DNA of 64,000 bases from Symbiodinium microadriaticum (Eukaryota > Sar > Dinophyceae > Suessiales > Symbiodiniaceae): NCBI GenBank assembly GCA_001939145.1, contig LSRX01000128.1, positions 949,568 to 1,013,567 of the forward strand, read 5' to 3'. The position numbers and the translations under genes are program-made. Position 1 is the first letter of the stretch. Each line of letters opens with the position of its first letter. The notes under the pieces were generated by a model. The model was not told the origin of the DNA and did no database searches. It saw only the letters and a list, made by a program, of their open reading frames with translations. Positions 30,843-41,480 of the stretch are shown here, in pieces.

Positions 30843-31139
30843 CAAGATCCTTTAAATGAGCTAATTGTGCCCTCAAGCTCACAGGAAATCGACCCCGAAT
30901 TGCCTCAGCAGGTACCAGGCCCCATGCAGGAGGCTTCTTGCCCAAAGGATCCTATGTGGAGTTTCTATGCTTGGAATTACTGCTGTGGCTTGTGCAATAA
31001 GCCATAAAAGTGCCACACAGATCCTTTGGAAGGGAGCCCCAGGGTATCCTTGCGCGATTTGCGACGTACTAATGAGCGCTTCGGGTTGAAACTGTCCTTG
31101 GAAACACTTATCAAACATGCAGTCTGATTTCCCGACTAC
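30843..31139 (+). pseudogene. Degenerate coding-like segment
   Basis: A forward frame reads DPLNELIVPSSSQEIDPELP then QQVPGPMQEASCPKDPMWSF, meets a TAA near 31003, and resumes as CHTDPLEGSPRVSLRDLRRT then NERFGLKLSLETLIKHAV. Minus-strand frames are open too. Best explained as a decayed gene or retroelement piece; not assigned. Confidence 0.3.
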
Positions 31140-31371
31140 CCTTTCAGAACACGACGACCTTGAAAGAGATCCAGGACAGTGCCAAACTGGAACATTGCCA
31201 TACCTTTATTGGGATCCCACTCAAAGGCCCTATGCTGCTGCTACTAAGAATTAATGATGAAAACCACTTAATGCGAAGAATGCTACCACCACCACCACTG
31301 CCGCCACTGCTACTGCTGTGCATAAGAACAAGAAGACGCACATACAAGCCCCTGGTTTTGACCCCGAGCCA

Positions 31372-31656
31372 TCAGCCGTCCAGGAAGAGACAAGTAGCCA
31401 GGGAAGATGGTCGATGCCATTCTCCGGAGCTTCCTGTGCGAAGCGCAGATCTCATTAGGCTCCTTGGGGACCAAATGGACCTTATAAGTAGGGGCCTTAT
31501 ACCCCTTATACTATGAATCCCTATATGGTATATGAACCTTAAGCCCTTTTGGGGTTCGTTTCGTCCTTAAGATTTGTGCTGTCTTCTCACGGCCGTATGC
31601 GTCTTCTAGGACTGTGAAGTTTTTTGATGGTTCTGATGAATATAGCTCGTCAAAGA
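31372..31656 (-). CDS. Two-exon frame interrupted by MITE-A
   Basis: On the minus strand a segment from 31656 (after TTTAAG) reads FDELYSSEPSKNFTVLEDAY then GREKTAQIL up to 31566. It ends AAG|GACGAA at the border of MITE-A. Removing 31463-31565 (103 bp, ends CCCCAAG|G) joins it in phase to RSLMRSALRTGSSGEWHRPS and on to a TGA at 31372-31374. The alternative unspliced reading stops within the element. Nothing is recognised in the protein; it may be the C-terminus of a larger gene with exons to the right. Confidence 0.45.
31462..31571 (-). mobile_element. MITE-A copy 8 (intron-like)
   Basis: 110 bp, left end CCTTGGGGACCAAATGG, right end GTTCGTTTCGTCCTTAAG. Interrupts the minus-strand frame 31372-31656 in the coding orientation shared by the family. 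Confidence 0.85.
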
Positions 31657-31859
31657 CTTAAACTGAAAGCCACAGCCAGCTAACCCCAACCCTACAACCC
31701 TGCAGACCCCTAAAATCATAGAGATCCACCAAACCCAACTCTTCGTGAATTCTCCTCAAACCCCAAACCCTAAACCCTAATCCCTAAATCCTTGAAGGTA
31801 ACCCCCTTAAGCATTCCGGGTTGGCCGGCTTCAGGTCCCAAGATAGTGGGAGAGCTAGG

Positions 31860-31962
31860 ATTCAGGGTTTAGGGGTTGAAGAGTTTAGGGTTTAGGGTCT
31901 ATTAGGGTTTAGGGTTTAGGGTTTAGAGTTTAGGGTTTAGGGGTTTAGGGTTTAGGGTGTGC
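31860..31962 (+). repeat. Telomere-like array
   Basis: TTTAGGG. Opposed pair at 32335-32405 (C-rich then G-rich, nearly a palindrome at 32376) and G-rich at 32565-32730. Confidence 0.85.
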
Positions 31963-31974
31963 CAAACGAAAGCG

Positions 31975-32140
31975 CGCTTTTGTGGGCGCGCGTCGGCCTG
32001 CAGGCTTACCCACCCCAAGGCCACCCACTTACAACTCTCAGGGCATTCCGCTTTTTTCTGCTTCTTCGCACCAGTAAGGCGCGAATACACGCGCGACTGA
32101 AGGAGTGCGTTTTCAGCGCCGGATCTTCGCACTCTTCCCC
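31975..32140 (-). CDS. Exon-like frame between telomeric arrays
   Basis: Minus strand SGAENALLQSRVYSRLTGAK then KQKKAECPESCKWVALGWVS and LQADARPQKRAFVWHT. The frame then continues only as NPKP repeats encoded by telomeric DNA. The core looks coding; function unknown. Confidence 0.3.
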
Positions 32141-32776
32141 TAAACCCTATAAACCCTAAACCCTCTGAAGTTTTCCATGGAGGCTGCATTGTGGCGAAGC
32201 CTGGCCAGGGCATCCAGGCGGTCGACCTCCAGGCACGGTCTGAGCCTGTTTTGGCCCCAGGTTCCGAAGAGCAGGGGCGGCCTGTGGGGCCCCAGCATCC
32301 CTTTCAGGGAGTTGCGGGGACGGAAAGCCCTAAACCCTGAACCCTAAACCTTAAACCTTAAACCCTAAACCCTAAACCGTTTAGGGTTGAGGGTTTAGGG
32401 TTTAGTACCAGGGGTTGTGGCAGAGCCCCCAGCAGAGGCGGCCAGCCCGGCCCTCAGCGTCCCGTACCAGCACAGCAAAGCCGTACCACCCAAAATTATG
32501 GCAGAGGCTTGGGCCCCAAAGTCTCGAGGCTTTATACAACAGAAGCCCCGAGGCGAGATCTTGAGGGTATAGGGGCTTAGGGTTCAGGGTTTTAGGGTTT
32601 AGGGTCTTAGGGGTTTTAGGCTTTTAGGGTTTAGGGGTTTAGGGTTTAGAGCTTTAGGGGTTTAGGGTTTTAGGGGTTAAGGGCTTAGAGATTGGAGTTT
32701 AACAATTATTTCGGGTCGATGGTTTAGGGTCGAAGTTTAGGGGCGATGCTATTCCTCAGCCATCCTAAATGGGTAA

Positions 32777-33052
32777 GTGGAGAAGCGAAGATTCTTACGT
32801 CTGTTCGAAGATATGAAAAGTAAGTGCACAGGATATCATGCAAGCTTGTATACCACCATCCTCGGACTACAAAACGTAGGGTCTGAGCTTACTGAGTTTA
32901 CGGGCTCATATTTAAAACTCACGCCGATGCACATCACACCTGCCACCTGTCTCGGTGTTCATGTACAGGGCCCAATAAGAACATGGCTGCTAAACTTCGT
33001 TAAACCTAGCAAAAAAGGCTTGAATCAGTGTAGCGGTTACATATGTTACTAA
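32777..33052 (+). CDS. Possible ORF, unknown
   Basis: 91 codons starting at a non-ATG or weak start: KRRFLRLFEDMKSKCTGYHA then SLYTTILGLQNVGSELTEFT. No telomeric repeat inside. Could be chance. Followed by an L-type MITE fragment. Confidence 0.25.
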   Translation: MEKRRFLRLFEDMKSKCTGYHASLYTTILGLQNVGSELTEFTGSYLKLTPMHITPATCLGVHVQGPIRTWLLNFVKPSKKGLNQCSGYICY

Positions 33053-33124
33053 AAATGAGGGAACATGCCCCAAAGCCCTATTCTACTCATTGCGGGCCCG
33101 TACATTAACCCACCTCCCCCAGGC

Positions 33125-33350
33125 GGCTAAACCCCTAACCCTGAACCACTAAACCCTGAACCCTAAGCCCTAAACCACTAAACCCTGAACCCTAAACCCC
33201 TCAACCCCTAAGCCCTGAAACCCCAAAAACCCCCAAACCTGCACCCTAAACCCTAAACCCAAACCCCTATAAACCCTGAAACCGGAATCCTAAAACCCTA
33301 AGCCCTAAACCCTAACCCCTATAAACCCTCAACCCTAAACCCTGAACCCG
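33125..33350 (-). repeat. Telomere-like array, 225 bp
   Basis: CCCTGAACC and CCCTAAACC variants. G-rich counterpart at 33430-33525. Confidence 0.85.
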
Positions 33351-33562
33351 AGACCCTTCAAACACAAAAAGCAGCCACACCCTGGAGAGACGTGAGGCCA
33401 GGCTTTGGGAGTCAGGGCTTTCTGCGTGGGGCTTGGGGCTTCGGGTTTAGGGGTTTAGGGGCTTAGGGTTTAGGGGCTTAGGGTTTAGGGGTCTAGGGGT
33501 TGTGTGGCTTAGGATTTCGGGGTTCGGGTGCCTCTAGGGATGTCGGGTTTCGGGTTTCGGGC

Positions 33563-33716
33563 CTTCCATGGCCACCCCGCCTCGGCCGCCTCCGGTCGGT
33601 GTGGGGTGTAGCTCCCGTCGTAGAAGCCCTTCCACTTGTCACGCCGCAGCCAATCGGCATCCATGGCGCAACACAAGATTCTCGCGTAGGGAAGGAGGGC
33701 CCCAAACAACGCCGTT
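33563..33716 (-). CDS. Internal exon, unknown protein
   Basis: Minus strand from 33716 (after CCAG) to AAG|GCCCGA at 33563, a GC donor. It reads TALFGALLPYARILCCAMDA then DWLRRDKWKGFYDGSYTPHR and ends GWPWK. Length 154 nt, phase 1-0. Rich in aromatic residues and convincing as coding. No family recognised. Both flanks are TTTAGGG-like repeat. Confidence 0.5.
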
Positions 33717-33887
33717 CTGGCTTAGGGTTGAGGGATGAGGGTTTAGGGTTGTGGAGGTTGCAGCGTCAAAAACCTAGGGCCTAGGGTGTAGATGACCTCA
33801 AGAACTGCCAAAAAGCGCCGGGGGAGCAAGCCAGATTGCGAGGCTGTACTTGGAAGTTCATGGAACGTAGCAAGTAAGGGGGCTGAT

Positions 33888-34020
33888 AAGTAATTGTAAG
33901 AAGGTTACCTAGTTGGCTTATAAGTACAATTGTATAAGAAGGCTACCTAAAACCCTAAAACCCTCAACCCTCAAGAAGGTTACCTAAAATCCTAAACCCT
34001 CAAGAAGGTCACCCAGTTGG
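33888..34020. repeat. AAGAAGGTTACCTA duplications around telomeric units
   Basis: AAGAAGG.TACCTA occurs at 33898, 33938, 33974 and AAGAAGGTCACCCA at 34004, with CCCTAAA-type repeat between. Confidence 0.75.
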
Positions 34021-34349
34021 TGACTATGATTCTGAGGTTTCCGCAGCCTCAGCCGGCAACCCCCGAGGCCCAATGACGAGGCCTTTTTCTTTTTTTTCAA
34101 AATGGGGTCACTGGGGTTGTTCAATTGTATGCTTTAAATGAAGACCCCGACGGAATCCGATTGCTAATTATTTCCTATACTATGTGAATCTGAAGACGAA
34201 ACAGCAGCTAGGCTTCAAGCAGGTTTGGGCCGCAGCATGGATCAAGTGCAACAGAAGAACAGTAAGCCCTAAACCCAAAAAAGAACCTAGACCCTACACC
34301 CTAAACCCCAAACCCTAGACCCTAAACCCTAAACCCGAACCTTAAGGCC

Positions 34350-34513
34350 CAACGGCCAAAGTTAGTGCGGTTAGAGTTCCAGGGCCTCTGGGATTTGCGC
34401 CCAAAAACAGGTTGCGCACATACTTCGCACGGGCTCTGGGGTTCATTCTGATGCTGTAAGGCTGAGTCTACTGTGCCAAGGACTTGCAGGTTCTTGAGAG
34501 CCCAAGCCGCCAA
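34350..34513 (-). CDS. Exon-like frame, unknown protein
   Basis: Minus strand AAWALKNLQVLGTVDSALQH then QNEPQSPCEVCAQPVFGRKS and RPWNSNRTNFGRWALR. It contains a CEVC pair. The end runs into telomeric repeat, whose translation (FGFRV) is not part of the gene. Confidence 0.35.
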
Positions 34514-35109
34514 AATCAGTTGTGTAAATAAGGTCTATATTGTTTTGGTATAGTATTGCCAAATATTCCGACCTCCATGCCTTTGAACCCGAATCGTCAA
34601 CAACGAAGTCGGCTCAACAACGAATTCGGTTGAACAGCGAAAGCAATAAAGCTAACTTCATTTTTTTACGTGGTTTCAGGGCTTCAAGTGCAGGGTTTAA
34701 GTTCTTGGATTTAGGGCATAGGGCTGCAGGGGTGTGTTGATTTAGGATGACCCAAGCCCTGCTAGAGAACAAAAACGCAAACGCCACACCATTTAACATC
34801 CCTTCAGCCCTCAATCGGGCGCCGGCTTGAGAACCCCACGCCTTGTAAACTAACTTGACAGTTTCCTCAACTCGTTTAGCTAATCCCTAAACCCTAAACC
34901 CTAAACCTAAGCCAAGGGCTTCAGGGCGTTGAAGCCGTCTGAGCCCTGACCTACACCACTGAAGAACCTAAGGGGTTCGCACTACGCATTTTGGGGGCGA
35001 AGCCAGGCCGGTTTAGGGTTTAGGGTTTTGGGTAGGCACCTGCTTGGTGGGCGACCGTCCCTCAAACGAGCCTGACAGCACCTATCGCCTGGCGATTATA
35101 CAGTTTTCA

Positions 35110-35310
35110 GGGGCGCTCAGCAATGAGGGAGTACAAACGAGGATCCTCAAAACTATTTAATCGTCCGAAACCCCTGTTAAAGCAAATGCCTACAACAAAT
35201 CTGCACAAACCGTAATCATCATTGTCCCCTCCACAGCCTGCAGAGTTGCTTCCTGTGTGGCGACCCGTAGCAACTAGGCGGCGGAGGAGGAGCGAAGAGG
35301 TCTGGGGTTT
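35110..35310 (-). CDS. Exon-like frame, unknown protein
   Basis: Minus strand SLLLRRLVATGRHTGSNSAG then GDNDDYGLCRFVVGICFNRG and a C-terminus EDPRLYSLIAERP before a stop. The N-terminal side is telomere-derived. Plausible exon, low certainty. Confidence 0.3.
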
Positions 35311-35393
35311 AGGGTTTAGAATATGGGTTCGGGCATGAAACTTCCAGAATGTAGGGACCTGCATGTTCCCGGGTTGCTGGCAGTGCTAGTAGT

Positions 35394-35396
35394 GGT

Positions 35397-35431
<35 letters not shown>
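35394..35431. repeat. (GTA)n trinucleotide
   Basis: About 11 GTA units. Confidence 0.9.
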
Positions 35432-35509
35432 CCTGGTCATGACTCACAACACATTCAGGATTTAGATGCAGGTTTTGGGGTTTGGCGGATCTAGGCCTTG
35501 ACCCCCTAA

Positions 35510-35597
35510 ACCCGGGCCCTCTTGATGGCCGGAAGACGCTCCAGAACGTTTGATTCACACACGCCAGAGTGTTGGGAGGAGGAAATCGCCGAGCCAT
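35510..35597 (-). CDS. Possible first exon
   Basis: Minus-strand ATG at 35597: MARRFPPPNTLACVNQTFWS then VFRPSRGP. It is followed by telomere-like DNA and a GTA-repeat. Could be an N-terminal exon; only about 28 codons. Confidence 0.25.
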
Positions 35598-35929
35598 GGT
35601 AGTCGCCCTAAGCCCTACACCCCTAAAGCCTAAACCCTAAACCCGGATCGCAAGGAATGCCCTCGAACGACTCCCAACCAACCTTGACCCGCAAACCCTA
35701 AAGCCTAAAGCCAAAATCTGTAAATATCCGTAAACCCTATCCCAATGCCTTAAAGCCGTAAACCCTAAAGCCAGAAACCTGAAATCCTAAACCCTGATTT
35801 GTGCCTCTCCGGCTTGAGTTTATGGTGTGATTGATTGCTGATAGCTGAATCCTGCGATGAACAACGGCTTTAGGGGTTTACGGCTTTAGGGGTGGAGGGT
35901 TTGTAGGGTTTGGATGCAAGGTCTGGGGT

Positions 35930-36463
35930 GCCGCTCCCTGCCACGGGTGTGCTCGCGGTGATGATCCTTGTGACATCCTTGGGGACCAAATGGACCTTAT
36001 AAGTAGGGGCCCCATACCCTTGTACTATGAATCCCCATATGGTATATGAACCTTAAACCCTTTTGGGGTTCATTTCGTCCTCACAGATTTGTGCTCCCGG
36101 TACTGCTCCCTGCCACGAGTGTGCTCACGATGCTCCCGGTCACGGGAGTTGCGCGGCGTCCTTCCACCTTTACAGCATCACACCAGGCTTCTTTTCGCTT
36201 CGTGGCTCCCTAGTTTCTCCAGGTTCAGCTGGAAGATGTTGTCCGCAGGACTGCGACTTGCCTTGGGCGATGAATTGCCGGGCGACTGCTTCACCAAAGG
36301 GGTCGACGGCTTTGTCGGATTGACGGGCGCTGCCTTGTCAGACTTGCTCGAGGGAGACTTCGTCTTTTGCGAACCCGGCGAGCCTTTCGTCAGGCGGCGC
36401 TTTCGCTTGGGGGTCGGTGTGCGGGGCGACTCCTCAGTCTCCGACTCCTCAACCTTCTTCGCT
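35930..36463 (-). CDS. Lys/Ser/Pro-rich and RE-rich exons flanking MITE-A
   Basis: The minus strand from 36463 (after CTCGCAG) reads AKKVEESETEESPRTPTPKR, then a basic Ser/Pro/Lys-rich stretch, then DNIFQLNLEKLGSHEAKRSLV. It meets an in-frame TGA at 36178-36180. After that the same frame continues as GGRTPRNSRDREHREHTRGR and EQYREHKS to 36085. Next comes GTGAGG, the border of MITE-A. After the element, at 35966, DHHREHTRGRERHPR follows in phase. The repeated REHTRGRE motif on both sides is strong evidence that the two flanks were one coding sequence or are duplicated exons. The composition resembles nuclear or RNA-associated disordered proteins. The TGA means the first part may simply end there, or the locus is a pseudogene. 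The sense-strand frame at 36089-36676 is judged a shadow. Confidence 0.5.
35977..36086 (-). mobile_element. MITE-A copy 9 (intron-like, GT donor)
   Basis: 110 bp with AT on both flanks. Its 5' terminus (minus) has changed from CTTAAGGAC to CTGTGAGGAC, creating a canonical GTGAGG donor. Direct copies of CTCCCTGCCACG.GTGTGCTC occur on both sides of it (35933 and 36105), in coding sequence. Confidence 0.85.
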
Positions 36464-36983
36464 CTGCGAGCTCGTCATGAGGTGGAGGTAAACCAGTTAA
36501 AGGGTGTTCCGCGGCTTTACCTGCCAGCACACACGACAGCTGACCCGTTCACTCCCCTTCATGCAATGAAGCGGAAGCTGGCTTATACAGAAAACCGGGA
36601 TTTGAGGATAGTTCACCAGGACCATGCATGGTGTTCATCAGGAATAGGGGGCCATGCAGGGCCCCACACTCTTTAGGGGCCCATACAAGACTACTTCGGC
36701 CTCAAAACACCTGCACTCCGCACCACGTTTGGGCGATAGACCCTCCATTAGACTCTAAATGCCCATTATTTGGGACCATTTGCCCCTATTTGAGGGTACA
36801 AGCAAGGTCCTGGTAAGTTTCAGCTGCAAACAGATATAGATGCACTATCCTTTGGGACCCTGACCCATGCTCAGACCTAAATCGGAAGCCCCCGACAACC
36901 TGCAGAGCGAACCCTTAAGCCATAAACTTCTGAATCCATCTAAGGTCGTAGGTCATCGGATCTACAGTAGCAGCCGGCGATGC

Positions 36984-37085
36984 AGGGGCCTTAACAGTAA
37001 TTAGACTAGAGTTTTGGGGTATATAATGCTATAAGTATGATAAGGGGCCCCCCAAAATAGTATTGGTAATTATTTAGGCCCCTAT
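36984..37085. mobile_element. MITE-L copy
   Basis: AGGGGCCTTAACAGTAATTA .. TAATTATTTAGGCCCCTATA. Confidence 0.7.
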
Positions 37086-38275
37086 AGTAGACCCTAAACC
37101 CTAACCCAACAACCGGTTTCAAGCTCCGGGGGTGGGACTGACTCGTTGCCGTCCACACCCTGTCACTTTCCGGCAAGGATTCTAAGCCCAGAAAGCTTTG
37201 GTAACTCGGCCCTAAACCCAAAACCCGAAACCCTAAACCTCAAACGCTAAACCCGAAACCCGAAAGGGAACCTGAAAGGGTTCCTTTAAGGAATCGAAGG
37301 CGAGGGCGGGGGGTGCTCAAAGGATCAAGGTGCTTAGTAACGAGGGTGATATGTACGGCAACTATACACGTCTAGTTACCTCTGCCCATTTAGGGTTCCT
37401 TATAAACTGAGTTACTAAGTCATGGTGCTCCAACTAAGCCCCAAAGGCTTTTTAGGACTCATACCAAAACCTGCCAAAATCCCTTAACTAAGGAAGATAG
37501 GTAGGATCCCGAAGAAAAGGTTTTTGATTCCCTTCATTAAAAGATGTTGGAAGGTCAGGATAGTTTAAAGGTTTTGGCTCTTCAAATTCAAACCCCTAAA
37601 CCCCTATCCCTAAACCCGAAACCCAGACCCTTGTGGGTTTTCTTGAGCCTTATAACGGACAAGGGCCTAAGTCGCGTAGTGGTTCGTGTAGATGCCACCC
37701 ATAATGGTGCGCAGCATCCCATGGGCTGGGTTTAAAGGTTAAGTTTATGGCAAGGGCAGACTAGCGCGTTTACAGACACAACCGTAAAACTGTTGCTGAG
37801 GTGGGTACCTCCAGAATTTCAATTCCTCTCTCCCAAAAACGGATATTTCACGATGTTTTTACATGCTACCTCAGCCGATTCAAGTCTCAAGCGGACCGTG
37901 ACCCTCGCGTGGAACTAAACCCGAAAAGCCTGAACCGTAGCCGTAAACCCCTAACCTAAAGCGTCGCACGGCAACTACGTCCACCTGGGGCCTCGTCTAC
38001 CGACATCTCTCACAGCTGTCCCGAAATACTACTTGCTTATTGCTGTCACACCTCATATAACGGCTAAGGGTCCAGCGAAAGTTCAAGCTTTAAGCGACGG
38101 TAACCCGGTAACAAACAAACAGCATGACCCTAACTCCACAGCATTGAACCCTAGTGCCGTATGATTCAGATAGACTCTCGTAAACTCGCTCTACAGCCTG
38201 AAAACTTGTTTTCTTTCCTTCAAAGACCCATCTTGTAATAGCCAAGACCCGAAAAGCAAAGATGGCGACTGCATG

Positions 38276-38440
38276 CGTGTGTGTGTGTATGTATGTATGT
38301 ATGTATGTATGTATGTATGTATGTATGTATGTATGCATGCATGGATGTATGTATGTATGTATGCATGCATGCATGCATGCATGCATGTATGTATGTATGT
38401 ATGTATGTATGCATGTATGTATGTGCATGCCTGTACTTAT
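38276..38440. repeat. (GTAT)n / (GCAT)n microsatellite
   Basis: 165 bp; the GCAT part is self-complementary. It creates spurious open frames of Cys-Met-Tyr-Val on + and His-Thr-Tyr-Ile on -. Confidence 0.92.
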
Positions 38441-39149
38441 GTACATATGCTAAAACAAGGGAAGTGCTTCCATTTACTGCATGGTATCATGATGACCCTG
38501 AAAACCAGAAGCCAAAACAGACCAAAGCTTGAAGCACAACACAGGTAAACCCAAACGAAACGCGAACGAAACCTCGAACATAGACTAAAAACACGAAACT
38601 CACAAAACGTGAAGTGACGTGAACCCCATGTTTAAATCCCTGAATCCTAAAACACCAAAGAATGCACTCTCCCTGTGCCCCACCTCTCTTCGCACCAGCT
38701 GGCGTATGACATCAGCCGCCTCCTTCGGCCAAAAGCAAGCAAAAAGAAACACCTATACGGTCCCCCATTATTGGCAGGGGGGTGGGCGAAGTGGCTAGCA
38801 GCTGGAAAATTTGTGAAAAAAAAAGGCCTTATCAGGTGGAAGGGCGCTCCCTAAAACAGGTAGGGTTTAAACGCACATGCAGAGCTTTAGGGTTCGATCG
38901 AGACATAAGGGGATGGGGGAATGTCGGAAGCCATTCCGCAGAAAGCCGCTACACCCTAAACCCCGAACCCTGAAAAAACTCTCAATCCCTAAACCGCCAA
39001 ACCCTAAACCCTCTGCACCCCACGTCCCTAAGCCCTAAACTCTCTCATTCAATCCTAAATCCCTAAACCCTAGATCCCCCTTCCCCTTGAACACCTCATG
39101 GAGGCCCTGTCTCAAGGCACCACGAACCTTGGGCCCAAGGAAACAGGGC

Positions 39150-39312
39150 TTAGGGTTTAGGGGGTTTAGGCTTTAGGGGTTTAGGGTTTAGGGAGTTAAG
39201 GGTTTAGGGAGTTTAGGGTTTACGGGGCTTAGGGTTTAGGACTTAGGGCTTGGAAGATTAAGGTTTAGGGTTTAGGGTTTAGGGGTTTAGGTTTAGGGGT
39301 TTACGGTTTTAG
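39150..39312 (+). repeat. Telomere-like array
   Basis: TTTAGGG with AGTTTAGGG variants; ends where the AT-rich island begins. Confidence 0.85.
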
Positions 39313-39349
39313 TGTCGTCGCAAGGAACACAGGGGTCCATGTAACAGGT

Positions 39350-40110
39350 CGTGTGCGAGTACATGAATATTCTATCAGATTTATGTTTATATGTACTTAC
39401 ACATGGAAAAACTGAAGTAAGCAATGATTCATATCATATATGATACATATATATATATATATGTATGCTCTAAATCTATATGTAGCATACATATATATAT
39501 ATATATATACACAACAGCTTTACATATGTTCTATGAAGTACAACTGTCTGTACAACATGATACAATAGTTTACCGAACCATATATAACATGGTGGGATAT
39601 AGAAAAATATGTTGCGTAAATACAACTTATGTTCATGTGATATAATATAATCGATCGTAATAAAATACTGCAAAAATGTTGTATACAAAAAGTGTAACCT
39701 GCTTGTAACGTATCAGTTAAAACATAAATCTATAAAATGCCATATATTGCTGTGTACTGCTAAAGATTCGAAAATTGCATTTTTTGTGCGAGAATAGTTT
39801 TCAGCACTGTACAATGTCCTACTATCTTATGCCATATTGTACTACAACACAAAATGCTACCCTTATACTGTATTTATTCGATTTTTTCGTTTATATTGTA
39901 AATCATGTTTTATATTGTACCGAGCTACAGTAAATGACACTATATTGTTTTGTTGTATTTTATGTTGTACTATAGTATAGGAGAGTATACAGTATTATCA
40001 TATGTAACATGATGTGTCTATCAAGTTATTCCCATTCTGCCTGATAGGATATTTTTACATTACCTGAAGTTGTATTGCAAACCATACTCATTGTCTTCGC
40101 ATAGACACAT
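39350..40110. other. AT-rich island without telomeric repeats
   Basis: About 760 bp, clearly AT-richer than the rest, with two (TA)n runs (39440-39460, 39492-39510) and frequent TATTGTA, TGTTGTA and TATATTGT words. No coding frame over 75 codons. Nothing recognised. Confidence 0.7.
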
Positions 40111-40200
40111 ATGTACCATTTAAGGCATGACCCCTGTTGCAAAACTAGATTACACATGCAAAACTCGCACGCTGAATACCTGGTGGCCTGGGGCCTGAGG

Positions 40201-40296
40201 CTTACCCATAGGCCCCTCAGTAGTTCCTTTTTGGGATTACCTTATAGGATTCTAAATATACACCACAAAAAGGAACTACTTAGGGGGCGTATGGGT
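40201..40296. mobile_element. MITE-G copy
   Basis: CTTACCCATAGGCCCCTCAG .. AACTACTTAGGGGGCGTATG. Left flank reads HAEYLVAWGLR and right flank VRLTCPFAFNSVPR on the plus strand, so this too might sit in a coding context (GC donor GAG|GCTTAC, acceptor GTAG). Confidence 0.75.
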
Positions 40297-40534
40297 AGAG
40301 TCCGCTTAACTTGCCCCTTCGCCTTCAATTCAGTGCCCCGCGTTTGGGGTTGGGGATTCAGGTTGTGAAGCTTGGTGTTGTTGACGCCAAGGATGTATGG
40401 GTTTGGGGTTTAGGTTTTTTGTTGGGCTTTTTGTTGACGTCAAGGATGTACGCTCTTGCCTTGCACAGTTCACGCCATCAAGACATTCACGTGGCATCAC
40501 ATTCGTTCGTCACAGGGAGCCGCCCGCCGCCAGC

Positions 40535-40735
40535 ATATAAAACCCCTAAAACCCTAAACCTCTAAAACCCTAAACCCCTAAAGCCCTAAACCTCTAAAAC
40601 CCTAAACCCCTAAAACCCTAAACCCCTAAAACCCTAAACCCCTAAAGCCCTAAACCTCTAAAACCCTAAACCCCTAAAACCCTAAACCCCTAAAACCCTA
40701 AACCCCTAAAGCCCTAAATCCTGAACCCGATGACA
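40535..40735 (-). repeat. Telomere-like array with ~70-bp higher-order unit
   Basis: CCTAAACCTCTAAAACCCTA recurs with a fixed CCCTAAAGCCC spacer, showing local amplification. Confidence 0.85.
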
Positions 40736-40826
40736 AGTCTAAATGAGTAATCTGCGTGGCAGGCGGGTTTGGGATTTGAAGGTCACGAGACTTTAAAGAT
40801 TTAGGGGTTTTGGGGGCTGCAGAATT

Positions 40827-40933
40827 TGGGGATTCCCGAAAGTAGGGGACCCTAATATAGTACCCATAATAGTAGCATCCTTATTATAAGGACCCCAAAT
40901 AAGGTACCCCTTATTTTCGGAAACTCCCATTTA
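40827..40933. mobile_element. MITE-C copy
   Basis: GATTCCCGAAAGTAGGGG .. TTATTTTCGGAAACTCCC, core TCCTTATTATAAGGACCCC. Confidence 0.8.
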
Positions 40934-41029
40934 GGGGTGTCAGGGGTCTATCGAAAGTTTGGGGCTTTAAGATGCGTCAGGGCTCAAAGGGATTAGGATT
41001 CAGGAGGCTCAAGGCTTCGGGGTTTAAAG

Positions 41030-41480
41030 CGGGTTCAGTGGCTAAGGATTCTGGTCAAATCTTTCTGGGGCTTCGACGTCAAGTCTTGCAACTTACGGAT
41101 CGAAAATTCCACTCGTATGCACAGACAACAACATCTGAAGCGGACGATCAAAAAAAAACGGTCAGAAAGCCCTTGCTAGCCGAGAGCGACGAAGCGTAAA
41201 CAAACAGCTCAAGACCTGCGTGAGACAGTATGTGGAAGATTTCATGCTGCCAAAAATTGCCAAAAAACTTCAAATTGACCAGTTCAGCCACTAAGGCAGG
41301 CCCTTTATGCAGCCTCAGCTACTATGCCCTCTTGAAATGACCCTTGAACGGAGTCCAGCAAAAAAAACAAAAAACACACAATGCTTCCTTGACCTTTGCC
41401 GAGGCGCTGCCTGCAAAAAGTGGTGGGGGAGTCGCAGAGAAGGCCTCTGAAAAGCACGAAAACAGAAACTTTTGGAGTTG
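41030..41480 (+). CDS. Two exon-like frames, charged protein
   Basis: Frame 1 (41060-41199) reads LGLRRQVLQLTDRKFHSYAQ then TTTSEADDQKKTVRKPLLAE and stops. Frame 2 (41347-41480) reads NGVQQKKQKTHNASLTFAEA then LPAKSGGGVAEKASEKHENR. Both are charged and lack repeats. They may be adjacent exons of one gene with a 140-bp gap. Function unknown. Confidence 0.3.

Noticed and set aside
38090-38548. Several 60-118 codon frames of Met-Tyr-Val-Cys and His-Thr-Tyr-Ile repeats
   Set aside because: Direct translation of the GTAT/GCAT microsatellite in different frames.
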